Source: Elgaria multicarinata webbii
Lineage: Eukaryota; Chordata; Lepidosauria; Squamata; Anguidae
Direction: 5' to 3'
Assembly: GCF_023053635.1 (NCBI RefSeq)
Contig: NC_086183.1
Location: forward strand, 30,857,501 to 30,921,500
Length of the DNA: 64,000 nucleotides
The notes under the pieces are model-generated. The model saw only the letters and a list, made by a program, of their open reading frames with translations. It was not told the origin of the DNA and did no database searches. Below are positions 41,741 through 53,415 of the stretch, piece after piece. The position numbers and the translations under genes were made by a program. How positions within the stretch are numbered: the first letter of the stretch is position 1; each line of letters opens with the position of its first letter.

Positions 41741-42154
41741 TTACAAAAAAAAAAAAATTGAAACGGGGCGGAGGGTGGGGGGAGAATTCTGCACATGTCA
41801 CAAAGACTAAAAGACGTACTCTTGGGGGAGGTTTTGTGAACAGGTTAGACCAATGCTGTTAACACCCCAAACCTGGAGGAAACCCTTTCCCCCCCCTAAT
41901 CCAGCCAAATTATAGGCCCTGGCTCTGGGGTGTATGTTGCATTGTTGACTCATCCTTCTTATGCCATTATGGTGGTATTCACAGTGCTTCAGAATCTCTG
42001 CCCAGAAACAGCCCCCCCCCCCAATCTTCTCCCAAGAAATCCAAAGTTAGCACTTGGACAATTTAACAATGCAACCCCCCAAAACAGGTGGAACAAGCCC
42101 TCGTCTCTTTTGGTAGTGTTGCTTTTCTGCACAAAGTTGCCTGCTTCATTCTGA

Positions 42155-42664
42155 GGCCTCAGCTAGACCTACGGTTCTAGCGCGACGGAGGGGTGAGGAT
42201 CTCGCGATATTTTTATCACGAGATCTCCCCCTCTGTTTACACGTGGTGCGTGATGGCCTTGTACGAACGGGATGTCGCGCCCGACATTTTGGTTTTTTTT
42301 TTAAAAGAGGAAGGAGCACACGAGTGCTCGTGTGCAAAAGGTGTTTTTTATTTTTTTAAAAAAAATCCTGCTCACCCACCCCACCCCTGATGGGTGCAGA
42401 GCTCCTGAGGAGCTCTGCGCCCGGGTCCCAGCTCCTCGCAAGTAATTGCGAGGAGCCGGGACAAACTGCGATGCACGCCCGCACATTCCGCAGTCTCAGG
42501 GTCAGCCCGAGATCGCGGAAAAACCGGGCCTAAAGTGTAGGGCCATATCCTGGGTTAAGGGAGGGATGATCCCTTCCTGATCCTAGGATCCCTTGTGCAT
42601 CAGGTGAACGCACAGGGACGATCCTGGGGATCACCTCAGGATAAAGCCCTGTCTAGCTATGGCC
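42155..42664. mobile_element. GGCCTCAGCTAGAC MITE, uninterrupted copy
   Basis: Starts GGCCTCAGCTAGACCTACGG and ends GTCTAGCTATGGCC. Inverted sub-arms CTCGCGATATTTTTATCACG and AGGAGCTCTGCGCCCGGG-type palindromes fill it. About 510 bp and non-coding. Confidence 0.8.
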
Positions 42665-43714
42665 TGTATCAGTTGCGAAAGTTTTGGCAGAATGGGAAGT
42701 TTTGATGGGATGGAGAGCTGGCCAGGGGACAGATATAGGGACATTGAGGGGGTCAAAGCGTTCAGCTTTACCATAGGCCAGGTTGTAGCAAGGTGGTCTC
42801 AGATAGTGGATTGTGGTCACCATTGAGGATGGCAGAATGGGAGATGGACAATTCTGGCTTTGGGTCTCAGTCTACTTGGGAGTTCTCCTATGCAGGAGAC
42901 CTCCTTGGTGGATTGGGACCCATGCTGTGGAGTGTATTTTGCAGAACGTCATTTGGATTTTCTGACTCGGCCATCCAAATGCCATGGACTGTAGAACTAT
43001 CCAGAAACTCCAACCCTGGAATGCTAGAGCCGTTTGTAGGGCCTGCTTGTGTCACTTCAAGCTGATGTTCCAGATCCATGGGGACTAGAAACTTGAGTTT
43101 TTAATAATAATAATTTAAGTAAAATAAATAAATGCTCATTGATGATCCAAGTGCCATGCATACTTCCATCTGAAAACATATGGCAGCCTGAAGTGCATAC
43201 GATATGTTGTACATGCGCTGTGCTGTACATGCATTTCACCGTATGCATCGCTTTTATTTGTAAGGCCTCTCTGGGTCCCTGATTTCCTTTCTTAATTTTT
43301 CTTTCTAAAGAAACGCTTGTGCTGGGCCTCTAGTCTACTAATTCGCTGGAATACCATCTCTCTAGCACCCAGCATGTGTCGGTAATGACAGAGACGTTCT
43401 GCACATGCTCAGAGGTACCTAACCATTTCATGTATTCTAGCACTGAGCAGCGCGTAGTGGGGAGGCAGGGAAAAGAAACAGGTTTCTCCCCTCCATCCGT
43501 GTTGCTGCTTCACCTAACCTGGGGAGGGAATAGGAGAACATTTATTTTACACTTTGTAGATAAAAACACCCCTGCAGGGAATTCTGTAGCGGTGTCCTAC
43601 ATAGAACTCTGTTTTGCTTGTGGGAAGGCAGGGCAGATCTAGGCAAGAGTTGTGTGTGGAAGGATAATGGTAGTAGCGCCATGTCTGGGTACAGGGTGGT
43701 GGCAAGACATTTCA
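42665..43714. other. RYR1 intron 1, no element recognised
   Basis: No exon or clear repeat found. Repeated TGCATACGATATGTTGTACA-like words near 43190 form a small inverted cluster of unknown meaning. Confidence 0.45.
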
Positions 43715-43900
43715 CAGGGGTTTATTTATTTATTTATAAAAAAATTATCCCATCCTTCCGCCAAAAAAGGCTCTCGGAAGAGCTTGCAAAGAAATAACCC
43801 AATCTCTTGCAATCTAAAATGACACTCCCTCTGGGTGGTATCCAGCAGGATAGCTCCTATAGCTTCTCCCTCAAGGAGAGTCCCAAAATGCAGGCAGCTG
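43715..43900 (-). mobile_element. L2-like LINE 3' remnant
   Basis: TTTATTTATTTATTTATAAA, then TTATCCCATCCTTCCGCCAA and GGCTCTCGGAAGAGCTTGCA. Confidence 0.5.
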
Positions 43901-43904
43901 TGCA

Positions 43905-44090
43905 CTGGAAGCTGGAGGCTCTGAGGTCAGTGGGGCAGTGAATCCGCTCCGGGTTTCCGTCAAAACCAGCCAGAAGTCCAAAGCATCTTGCACCTTGGAT
44001 AGCTCCTTTAAAGTTTGACTGAGACCCAGAGCAGATTCACTGACCCACTGACAGCAGAGCCTCCACTACAGCTGAGCGGATCCATTACAC
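43905..44090. mobile_element. GGCAGTGAATC palindromic MITE, full copy
   Basis: Left GCTGGAGGCTCTGAGGTCAG and GGGCAGTGAATCCGCTCC face right GCAGATTCACTGACCCACTG and ACAGCAGAGCCTCCAC. Reference for the halves at 12.1, 21.1 and 27.6/28.2 kb. Confidence 0.75.
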
Positions 44091-44517
44091 CGAAGCGGTT
44101 CTAGCAGTTTTTACCTCCGTCAGGCCCAGGTCTTTTGCAAAGCTAACGGGACTTAACTGCCCATTCAAGAGTCCACGGGACCCCAAAATACTTTGCCTTT
44201 ACAGCAGGCATCAATATATTGTTGCAGGGGCGGGGGGAGGGAATCGGTGGCTTTTCCCCCCTTCATGATGATGCAAACCTCACAGTCACTGCGAGGACTG
44301 CAACTAAGCTCAGAGGAAAACAGGGAAGTCTGGTGGAGGGTGGCAAGTGACATAATTGCACCTGCTATTCAAAACATCCCAGGGCCTTGCCCCAGCGAGG
44401 TCTGGCTCCACTACTCCCCTGGGGTTGGGTGGAGAGAGAGAAGACAAATAAATGAGTGACAGGGATGAGGAGATGGCGCGGGGGTCTCCCAGAGTGGTAT
44501 CATGTCCACGCCCTCCC

Positions 44518-44518
44518 C

Positions 44519-44558
<40 letters not shown>

Positions 44559-44700
44559 TTATTTCTTACCCGCCTCTCCGATTGGATCGCGGCGGGGAAC
44601 AGCAAGCATAAAATACTGATTAAAAACATAGTATACACTGTTAAAAACATCCTAAAAGCATCCTAAAAGTGTCCTAAAATTCTACTGGATAGGCCTGAAT
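44518..44700 (-). mobile_element. (AAT)n and L2-like LINE 3' end
   Basis: About 13 AAT units, TTTCTTACCCGCCTCTCCGA, GATCGCGGCGGGGAACAGCA, then A-rich sequence ending AATTCTACTGGATAGGCCTG. Confidence 0.8.
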
Positions 44701-45119
44701 TGGGCACCTGTGTGTTGTCCTCTTGGGCCTGCATATGAAACTGACTGCGGCCCGTCTTGTGTATTGATGTGATGGGGTCTCCAGGTTTAAACCTCCATCT
44801 TTAGGAGCGGAATAAGATCCTGGGCTATACTGAACAATAGTGTCCTCTTCACCGCCCTGACAATGAATGCATAGTTCAGTTTGGTGGAGTAGGATCCAGA
44901 TTGTGAGATTCTGCTTCTGCTACAGGGTCTTATTCCTGATTTCCAAGACAACATCAATATGTTGTCACAGGGAAAATCCAATTTCAAATAGCGTATCGGT
45001 TCCTGAATGCTGATACTGTCTGCTTGCTCCTTGCCTCATCTATCATCCATTATATGGAATGGGAATGACTCATTTCCTGGGGTTGCCATCTTTTTTTTTA
45101 ATGCACAATTGCCATGTCG

Positions 45120-45290
45120 GGCCTTTATTTGTTCAATTCTCTTATTAAATTTATATCCTGAAATTACAGTAAAATAACGCTCAAGGCAGCTAACGATAAA
45201 ATACCACACACACCCACACACACACTAAACTGAGTTATAACTAAAACATTAAAACTCATCCATTAAAAACACATCCACTAAAAAGTCAAA
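45120..45290 (-). mobile_element. L2-like LINE 3' remnant
   Basis: TCTTATTAAATTTATATCCT, then CAAGGCAGCTAACGATAAAA and a CA-rich stretch with ACTAAAACATTAAAACTCAT. Confidence 0.5.
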
Positions 45291-45297
45291 TATATAT

Positions 45298-45615
45298 AGG
45301 GTATATATATGAAAAGGAGGACAGGGCTCCTGTTTCTTTAACAGTTACATAGAAAAGGGAATTTCAGCAGGTGTCATTTGTATATATGGAGAACTGGTGA
45401 AATTCCCTCTTCATCGCAACAGTTAAAGGTGCAGGAGCTATACTAGAGTGACCGGATTTAAAAGAGGGCAGGGCACCTGCAGCTTTAACTGTTGTGAAAA
45501 AGAGGAAATTTCCCCAGGTTCCCCATATATACAAATGACACCTGCTGAAATTTCCTTTTCAATACAACTGTTAAAGATACAGGAGCCCGGTCCTCCTTTT
45601 CATATGGTCACCCTA
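45298..45615. mobile_element. Palindromic hAT MITE
   Basis: Same family as 36212-36539: right end CATATGGTCACCCTA intact, left end altered by TA repeats. Target duplication not clear. Confidence 0.8.
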
Positions 45616-46194
45616 TCACAAAAGCAGCTTCATGACAGCAGGTAGGCATTCAACAGGTGATGCTTCTCTCAGGACTGCAGCACTTCTTCATACCAAGAGA
45701 AGCGTCACCTGCCGTTTTCTGCTTGTGTAAACATAACAATAGTAACCCTGCCTCAGTTTTCTCTCAGCTTATCTGTAAAATAGAAATAAGTGTGACCTAA
45801 GAAAATGCTGGTCTTAGTTTGGGGTTACAACTTTTTTTTAAAAGACACTGCTCTTCTTCTGGGCATTTAACAGCAGCTTGATCTACATAAATCACAAATG
45901 TGAAGCTTTTCCCATCGTTTTACTTCAGTGGTTATGGACACCTTCTAGGACTGAGTTCTTCTGTTTGAAGCGAGTCCTGGGGATTGAGGCCTGGTCAGGG
46001 CTGGTCCAAGGCCTTTTTCTGCCTGAGGCAGAACCACAAACGGTGCCGTCCTTCCCAAGTTCAGGTGTATAGTACTGAAAGCTGGCCAAGTTATTTTGGC
46101 AACTGAGAGACATTTTTACAGGCACTTCAGCCTGGGAATTAAAATGCTCCAGTGAATAAAATAACAGTTTGTTGTCCTTTCATGTGACACTCAA

Positions 46195-46425
46195 AAAACA
46201 GCTGCCTGGAGTAGTGCTTATTCAGGTAATGTGGGCCCAAGCCATTTAGGGCTTTAAGGTTAGGACTTGAATTGGGCCTGGAAACAGACTGGCAGATTAA
46301 GGGCACAGTCCTATGCAGGTTTAGGTAGGAAAAAAAGTCCTACGACTCCCAGCATGGCTGGTTGGGCAATGCTTGGAGTTGTAGGGCTTTTTTTCTGTCT
46401 AAATGTGCATAGCATTGGACCCTAA
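46195..46425. mobile_element. L2-like scrap and GCAATCCTATG-family MITE
   Basis: GGGCCCAAGCCATTTAGGGC with CTTGAATTGGGCCTGGAAAC is a short L2-like piece in reverse (to about 46295). From 46302 GGGCACAGTCCTATGCAGGT faces AATGTGCATAGCATTGGACC. Confidence 0.65.
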
Positions 46426-46539
46426 AAGTTTTTAAATTGATTCATCTAGCTGAAAACAACCAACTTACAAGACTTAGCACCTTACAAGACTTGATAAACT
46501 TTCTTAATGGCACGAGCTTTGGTGGATTACAGTCTGTTT

Positions 46540-46735
46540 CATAGAATCATAGAATAGTAGAGTTGGAAGGGGCCTCTAAGGCCATCTAGTCCAACCCCCC
46601 CCCCCCACTCAATGCAGGAATCCACCCTAAAGCATCCCTGACAGATGGTTGTCCAGCTGCCTCTCGAATGCCTCTAGTGTGGGAGAGCCCACAAACTGGT
46701 TCCATTGTCGTACTGCTCTAACAGTACGAAATGTT
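46540..46735 (-). mobile_element. CR1 LINE 3' end
   Basis: ATCATAGAATAGTAGAGTTG, GGCCTCTAAGGCCATCTAGT and GCATCCCTGACAGATGGTTG, then TGGTTCCATTGTCGTACTGC. Confidence 0.85.
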
Positions 46736-46960
46736 ACCTTTTTATTGTTTTATTAGTTGTAGTCATTTACTGCTTAATATCATAATATCCCTAATTTTTA
46801 TTCCTGTAGGGAATAAAAACCCTAAATTGGCAGGAGAATTGAGGATAACATTTCACACATCTGATGGAATGAACTCTACTCCACCAAAGCATCTGACATA
46901 ATTGCCTTGTTAGTCTTTAAGTTGGCAAAAGAATCGTTCTTGCCTTTGCTGCAAAAGTTA

Positions 46961-47070
46961 GGGCGCGATCCGAGGCATGTTTAGACAGAAAAGAAGTCCT
47001 CCATCTCCCAGCATGCCCCAGCCAGCAACTCTGAAGAGCATAATAGCTCCGGGTCGCTCCATCCCATAGC

Positions 47071-47125
<55 letters not shown>

Positions 47126-47138
47126 TTGTGTGTGTAGG
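46961..47138. repeat. Half MITE followed by a long (GT)n tract
   Basis: GGGCGCGATCCGAGGCATGT with CTCCCAGCATGCCCCAGCCA is half of the GCAATCCTATG MITE. From 47074 to about 47138 runs an impure (GT)n of roughly 30 units. A second GT tract follows near 47240. Confidence 0.75.
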
Positions 47139-48750
47139 TAGGGTCCTGGACACAGCTCTTCCTCCACTGAGTTCTCTAGGAGAACGTTTCTGACTGTGTT
47201 TTTGTTCCAAAGACATTCCTGACTTGCCTGACCATAAAGTGTGTGTGTGTATGTGTGTGTGTCAGCAAGTTCCCTTCTCTAAGCTATGTGCTTACCCAGA
47301 GTTTGCAGGAATGTTTTGAACAGGTGCAGTCTCCAAAAATACTCACCCCCTCCCCAAGGCCTGTGGGGCTGGCGGACCAGGGAGGATGAGATGGGACAGG
47401 GTTGACCTAGGATGGTGGCATAGAAAAGAGGGCTGTTTCTTCTGTTTCCAGCACAAAGTCCATCGAGGGAAATTGCCTCTCAAATGTTATGTCTCTTGAA
47501 GGGCGTTGCAGGCCTTTCTCTTCGTCACAATCGCCTGTTGGAGAAAGCCTTTTAGCTTCTTCCAGGACACCCCTTGTCCTTAAAACCCACTCTTTGAGGG
47601 TGTTCCCCACCCCCTGCCGCCCAGGGGGGAGCAGAAAGGAAAGGGCTGTTGCCGAATCTAATTGCTTTTTCAGAACCGTGAATAGCTGACTATTCCTCCC
47701 GGAGGAGAACGGTTTCCTATTTTAAGCCATCTGCATGCCCTTAACAAGGAAAGTTATCGAGAGGCTGAGACTGGAGTGTGCGTGTGTGCTTAAGCCAATA
47801 AGATTTTCTTTGCTTGAGGGATTTTCTTCATGTATGTGAAGCTGGGGGTTTTGTGCTGACCGGCCCGTCTCCAAATCACTCTCTTTTGTTTTCTTAGCAA
47901 TCATTTTGACCAAGTGTTAATAGGGTTTTGTACAGCGTACAATCACACGGTTCTTTTAGTGCAATCCCCTACAAGAACAGATTGGGCCAGATGGGGAAGA
48001 AACAGAGGAGGAGGAGGAGGAAACAGGGATGGCAACTTATACTAGGGTCTCTTAGGGCTGCTTCACACACGCATACTCTTCACTTGATGACTGCAGCATT
48101 AAGTGGCAAAATGCACTTGCACACAGAAAAGATTCACATTGTCACAAATACAAGGATGTTGAGTGGATTCGGTTCACACATTCTACTGTGACTTATCCAC
48201 CGTTGAGAAATAGAGGGGTGTACATGTGAATGTGAACTGGATCTTGTGGGGGGCAATCCGACAGTTTGGATTGTTCACCCCTCTCCATGACGTGATAAAG
48301 GTGGCATGAATTGGTTTGCATCATCGTGCAACTGGGCAAGAAACCGACCCACAGGTTTTTCAAGTGCAAAAGCATCCTAACGGATTGGACCAGACTCTGC
48401 TGGACGTGGCATGGATTTGTATTGCAGTGGTTCCTTGTGGGTTTGTCTTCCTTTGCCCTAAATTGTCTTTCCCCGCTCGGCTGGCCATGCAGTTAATTTC
48501 TGCTATTCTAGGTTCCTTAAACAGCCGCATTTTTCCCAGGCTGCAACTTGGATCGCTTGAATCCATCTCAAGAGTCCAAAACTCAGGTGTTGAAGGGTGC
48601 TAAGCTGTGTACTTTGATTCTGCATGCTTGCAAGTTTGCTGCATAGATGCAACAGAGCGTGTTGGGTACAGAACGTCAGCGTCTTGAGAATCTCTCCATA
48701 TATATTGAAAAAGTCAGGTTCTAGCTTACTGTGTGTTCACTGGAGACAGG
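47139..48750. other. RYR1 intron 1, no element recognised
   Basis: No exon found. A short GAGGAGGAGGAGG run near 48009. Otherwise ordinary sequence. Confidence 0.5.
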
Positions 48751-48754
48751 ACAC

Positions 48755-48990
48755 ATTCCTGGAGGCGAAGGCTATCAATGGCTACTAGCCCTGAGAGCTG
48801 TGTGCTATCTCCAGTATTCGAGGCAGTAAGCCTCGGGGAACATGGGTGGGAGGGTGCTGTTGCACCATGTCCTGCTTTGTTGGTCCCTGGCTTGTGGCTG
48901 GTTGGCCACTGTGTGAACAGAGTGCTGGACTAGATGGACCTTCGTTTTGATCCAGCAGGGCCGTTATGTTCTTAACATGGGCAGTTGAAG
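48755..48990 (+). mobile_element. CR1-type LINE 3' region
   Basis: TCCTGGAGGCGAAGGCTATC, GGGGAACATGGGTGGGAGGG and GCTGGACTAGATGGACCTTC, ending TTATGTTCTTAACATGG. Confidence 0.75.
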
Positions 48991-49179
48991 AGATAAGCTC
49001 TGGAGGGGGGCGACTTCCAGCTGAGGCCTCTCCCGTGAGAGCTTCCTCCCCCACTGGTACAGATTCTAGTTCTGAATCTGATTCTGATTGATTACCTGAA
49101 ACACCTTCTCCTGACACAGGGGCATTAGGGTTAGACATGATACCTACCAGTCCTGATGACTATATTCTACCTCCATGAT

Positions 49180-49545
49180 CAGGAGCAGTATACCTATGTA
49201 CACCAGTTGCTGGGGAACATGGGTGGGAGGGTGGAACTCGCTGCCACAAGATGTAGTGATGGCCACCCATTTGGATGGCCTTAAAAGGGGGTTGGATAAA
49301 TTCCTGGAGGCAAAGGCTATCCATGGCTACTAGTCCTGATGCTTGTGTGCTACCTCTAGTATTTGAGGCAGTAAGCCTGTGTGCACCAGTTGCTGGGGAA
49401 CATGGGTGGGAGGGTGCTGTTGCACCATGTCTTGCTTGTTCATCCCTGGCCAATGCTGGTTGGCCACTTTGTGAGCAGAGTGCTGGACTAGATGGACCCT
49501 TGGTGTGATCCAGCCAGGGCTCTTCTGATGTTCTTATGTTCCTAG
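49180..49545 (+). mobile_element. CR1-type LINE 3' region, second copy
   Basis: AGGAGCAGTATACCTATGTA, then a repeat of the block: GAACTCGCTGCCACAAGATG, GGATAAATTCCTGGAGGCAA, GGGGAACATGGGTGGGAGGG and CTAGATGGACCCTTGGTGTG. About 190 bp separate it from the 48.8-kb copy, so this may be a broken tandem pair. Confidence 0.75.
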
Positions 49546-49737
49546 CCCGTGTTGTCGGAGTCGAGAGCATGGTTCTCACCCTTGAAATAGCAGTCGGGGT
49601 CCGCAGCTGGAGTCCCCTGTGCTCAAACTGGCGATTTGAAGGGCCTGCCATTACTAACCCAAGTTCATGAGAGGCTGCAACCTTGAGGAAGCTAAGCAGG
49701 TCTAGGCCTGGTCAGTTTCTGGAAGGGTGACTACCTG

Positions 49738-49820
49738 GGTACATTGATTCCTGCATTGAGCAGGGGGTTGGATTCGATGGCCTTGTAGGCCCCTTCCAAC
49801 TCTATGATTTTATGCTCTAT
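49738..49820 (+). mobile_element. CR1 LINE 3' end scrap
   Basis: GATTCCTGCATTGAGCAGGG and GGCCTTGTAGGCCCCTTCCA, then CTATGATTTTATGCTC. Confidence 0.75.
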
Positions 49821-52690
49821 GCTCTCTTCTCCTTGCCAAAGACAAACATTTCAGGCGGTCAAGAAAGGTGATGGGGAGGAGTCAGGAGGGGAAGGAACGG
49901 TGATTGGCCAGCAGACAGGGTCAAAATGGGATTCGTCCCACTCTCCTCTCCTCCACTGGCCCTCCAACATGGGAGTTGTCTCGTTGGGGGGCCCCTGAGG
50001 CTGGTTTTGGAGATGCATATCCCTTCTCTGCCCCTCCTCATTTCCAGCTCTGTGGGTTAGTGGGACTGACTTACATTCTTGCCCCTGACGGTGAGAGTGG
50101 CAGCGAAGTCGCTGATCTCTGTGCAAACGGAGCATAACCCTGAGCTGATGCGGCACATTCCTTGGGCAGAAATAGGCCTGCTTCTGAAACCTGATCTCCT
50201 GGGAGGGAGGAGGCTGGAGTGGGTGGCGAAATGGGTTGGGTTGGGAAGCCAGCGAGATGGAATGAAAGGGGTGCAGGGAAGAGAAGCAAGAGAAAGGAGG
50301 GGTGCGGGTGACAGGGAGGTTATGCCAAAGGGAAGGAATCAACGTTCCCCTTCTACTGCAGTGTGGGGAACACTTTGTTTGTGTCTGATGTTGCGCTTGC
50401 CTTTCCAACAGCCCTGTGAGGTGGATCACTTTGTTCCCATTGTATAGATGGGGAACTGAGGCTGAGAGGCTGTGATGTGTTCAAGGCCAAATAGCTGAGT
50501 CCGTGGTGTATTACTTTGACTCTAAACTGAACAGAAGATATGAACTCAGTTTCCTTCTCTCTCTCATTAAGCTTTTCCAGCTTTCTATATATAAGCTCCC
50601 AAGAATGCTTATCAATTCATATCCAGGCTTGATTTAAGTGGGAATAACGATTTGCCAACTCATTAGCTAAATTAAATCTAAACATTGCATATTATCTTCT
50701 TGAGCTGAATCTTGCTTATTACTAAAACTAACTATTGAAACCCAGATCTCAGGAGAGGCCGACAATCCTTGGATCTTTCTGAAGAATTTTATAAGCTGTC
50801 AGTTCCCAAACCTTGCACGACGGCTCTCGCTTGGAGGGGTTATTGCAGTAATTCCCAGACTGTGAGGTGGAGCTCCTAGTGTCCCTTGATAAATATGTGT
50901 GTGTTTTAAAAGGCTGTTATATACCTGAAGGACCCACTTATAGAGGAGTCTGTGTGCTGTGGGCCCTGCATGACTTCCAGCTGACTTCAGTTAGCCTCTG
51001 CTGCAGGATGGGAAGGTAATCCTACCACCGCTCAGCATCAGGTATGGTTGGGTCAAAGATGCAGCTGAGCTACCTGCCCTCAAAAGAGCTTGTCTGTTGC
51101 ATCTCTGCATGAGTTGCCACGTTGGGCTTGTTCAATGAGGAGGCATGCTGGCTTTAAGGCTGGTTCTTGGTAAAACATCTTCTGGTGGGCCCCGGTCTAG
51201 TTTGGTGGGGTTACTTGGACGTTGCTGCAATAGTGCTCTTATGGGAGCCAGTTAATTGGGTTGGGAAGCTGTTATTTTAATTTCCCACAGTGCCTCTGAT
51301 ATTGTGTTGCTCTGGAGCACTGCTGGAAATTCAAAGGGTAGATCTCGGTTGTGTTCCCAGCCAGGGTGCCCCAGCGGTTCCCTAAGCATGCCGTGTGGTG
51401 ATCGCACAACCAGGTTTCGCTGAGGATGGGTACTTTTTATTCTTACACATACTAAAAGTTAATATTTTGGGATGGAAAGGTGAAACATGCTTCTAGTTTT
51501 GATTCAGGGTGGGAAAGCTGTGAGCAGATTGGGAAGCATTCATTTCATGGTGGTCTGGTTTATACCAGGGACTCCAGCTCCTGTTGTTCCTGACAATTGG
51601 CCATGCTGACTGGGGCTGATGGGATTTGGGATCCAATGGGATCCCAAATCTAGAAGATGGTCTATACCATCTTCTGACAGAGGAGAGGCCATGTCCAATG
51701 CATTCCAAAGCCTGGTTCACACATTTATATTTCAACACTTGGTCACTGCAGCATCAAGCAAAGGCTTACCTGAGCGAATGAGCTGCACATTCTAGTATCA
51801 AAGGCAAGAAGCCTGTATACACCAGTTGCTAGGCAGGTAGCAACGTTCTTGGGAGGAGCAGATGAGGTGTGTGTGTGTGTTTGTGTGTGTTCATTGCCAA
51901 TACCACCTTTCCAAGCATTATATTAAACAGATCCTCTATCCATAGAGGCATTTTAAGTGTTGGCAAGAAATGGCTTGCCTCCTCCCCAGAGGCAGATACA
52001 TGACAAGCCAGGCCAAAGGATCCGTTTTAAACAGTTGTCTCTTCCCCAGACAATTTTGATCTTCACTCACCAGTGGTCTAAAATCAATGGAATGAGAAGA
52101 ATGGAGAAACTTAAATTTCAACACCCACAGCTATGATCAAGTCCGAGACCATTTTGTTTCTTCTTTCTTCTCCATCTCTCCCCCACCCCATTAGCTGACA
52201 AGAAGGTTCATTAGCAGTAGAGGAGTTGTGGAAGAGGAGGGCAGCTCTTCTCCCTGATCAGGCTTTCATCTGAGTTGATTCTCTGGTCCCCCATTTTGTG
52301 AAGCCCCCAGAAAATATTACTTATAATTTGAGAGGAGAGAGCCACAATTTGAGGATGGAAGAGGGTTGTGGAGGCACACATATAATTTCCAGCTTCAGGT
52401 GTACATCTTTTAGCGAATTAGTGGGACGGAGAGTGGGGGAAAGCAAAGGGTTTTGGGGAGGCTGGTCTACCTAAAGCTATAAGAGCGGTTTCATTTCTGC
52501 TGTTGGGATTTTTGAAGACGTGGGATGGATAAACACATTAAACATATAATATATAACTTCTGTAGATAAAATTTCTTAAGATGTGAGATAGATGAATAGA
52601 TTAAGAATATATAATAAAAAATAGCGTTTCTAGATTGCTTTTTTTAGTATGCTTTCGATCTCTTCACAGACATGATCCAGCTGTAATATT
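49821..52690. other. RYR1 intron 1, sparse old repeats
   Basis: At about 50395-50525 there is a MIR-like CORE-SINE in reverse (CAGCCCTGTGAGGTGGATCA, GGGGAACTGAGGCTGAGAGG). A palindromic MITE copy lies at about 51560-51640 (CCAGGGACTCCAGCTCCTGT, GGCTGATGGGATTTGG). A (GT)n tract is near 51866. No exon recognised. Confidence 0.55.
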
Positions 52691-52694
52691 TTAC

Positions 52695-52945
52695 AACAGC
52701 ACTCCAGATGTGTTGGACTACAACTTCGATCATCCCCAGGCAATGGTCATGCTGGCAGATGGGAGTTGTGGTCCAACACATCTGGAGAGCAACACTGCTG
52801 TACAACAACCTGTTGGAGTTGCTGTATTATTCCCTCCATATTGCAAATGGGGGAGACTAAAGCTGAGAGAGAGATAGCTTGTCTAATGCCTCTAGCAAGT
52901 TTGGGACTGAGCTGAGACTTGAACTAGGAATTGCCCTGTTAGTAT
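52695..52945. mobile_element. Palindromic MITE and MIR-like SINE
   Basis: 52700-52795: CACTCCAGATGTGTTGGACT faces GTCCAACACATCTGGAGAGC. 52835-52945: a MIR-like reverse stretch with CCATATTGCAAATGGGGGAG and GAGACTTGAACTAGGAA. Confidence 0.65.
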
Positions 52946-53284
52946 ATATAAAATAGCAGGAATGCAAACTGAGGCTGGGGATCAATTCCATCACAGATGA
53001 AAATTTGTCCCCATAATCCACGCAACTGTGGTCAAGCGAAGACTCTAGGATTGTAGGGCCTTGGAAAGCGTTCTTCCTGCGCAAGGAAGCAGAGATGTGC
53101 TTGTAACAGAGTCCTGGAAATAAAATCCAGACGCACAGGGCTCCCCGCCTCATCCACCCTTGAACCAATATACCCCTTTTAATGTGTTTAAAAGATGCAG
53201 GGGCTGCTCTGTCTTGCGAGGGTCAGGGATGAGTAGTACAAACAAACTTTTACATAGAATAAAAGCAGGCTTTTAGTGCAAGGG

Positions 53285-53415
53285 TGGGCAACTTGTGACC
53301 CTCCAGATGTTTGGCCTAGAACTCCCATGATCCTTCACCACTGGCTGTGTTGGCCATGGCTGATGGGAGTCATAGGCCAAAGCTTCTGGAGGGCCATAAA
53401 TTGCCCACTCCTGTG
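53285..53415. mobile_element. Palindromic MITE
   Basis: TGGGCAACTTGTGACCCTCC, AGATGTTTGGCCTAGAACTC, then GATGGGAGTCATAGGCCAAA and TCTGGAGGGCCATAAATTGC. Good inverted symmetry. Confidence 0.75.
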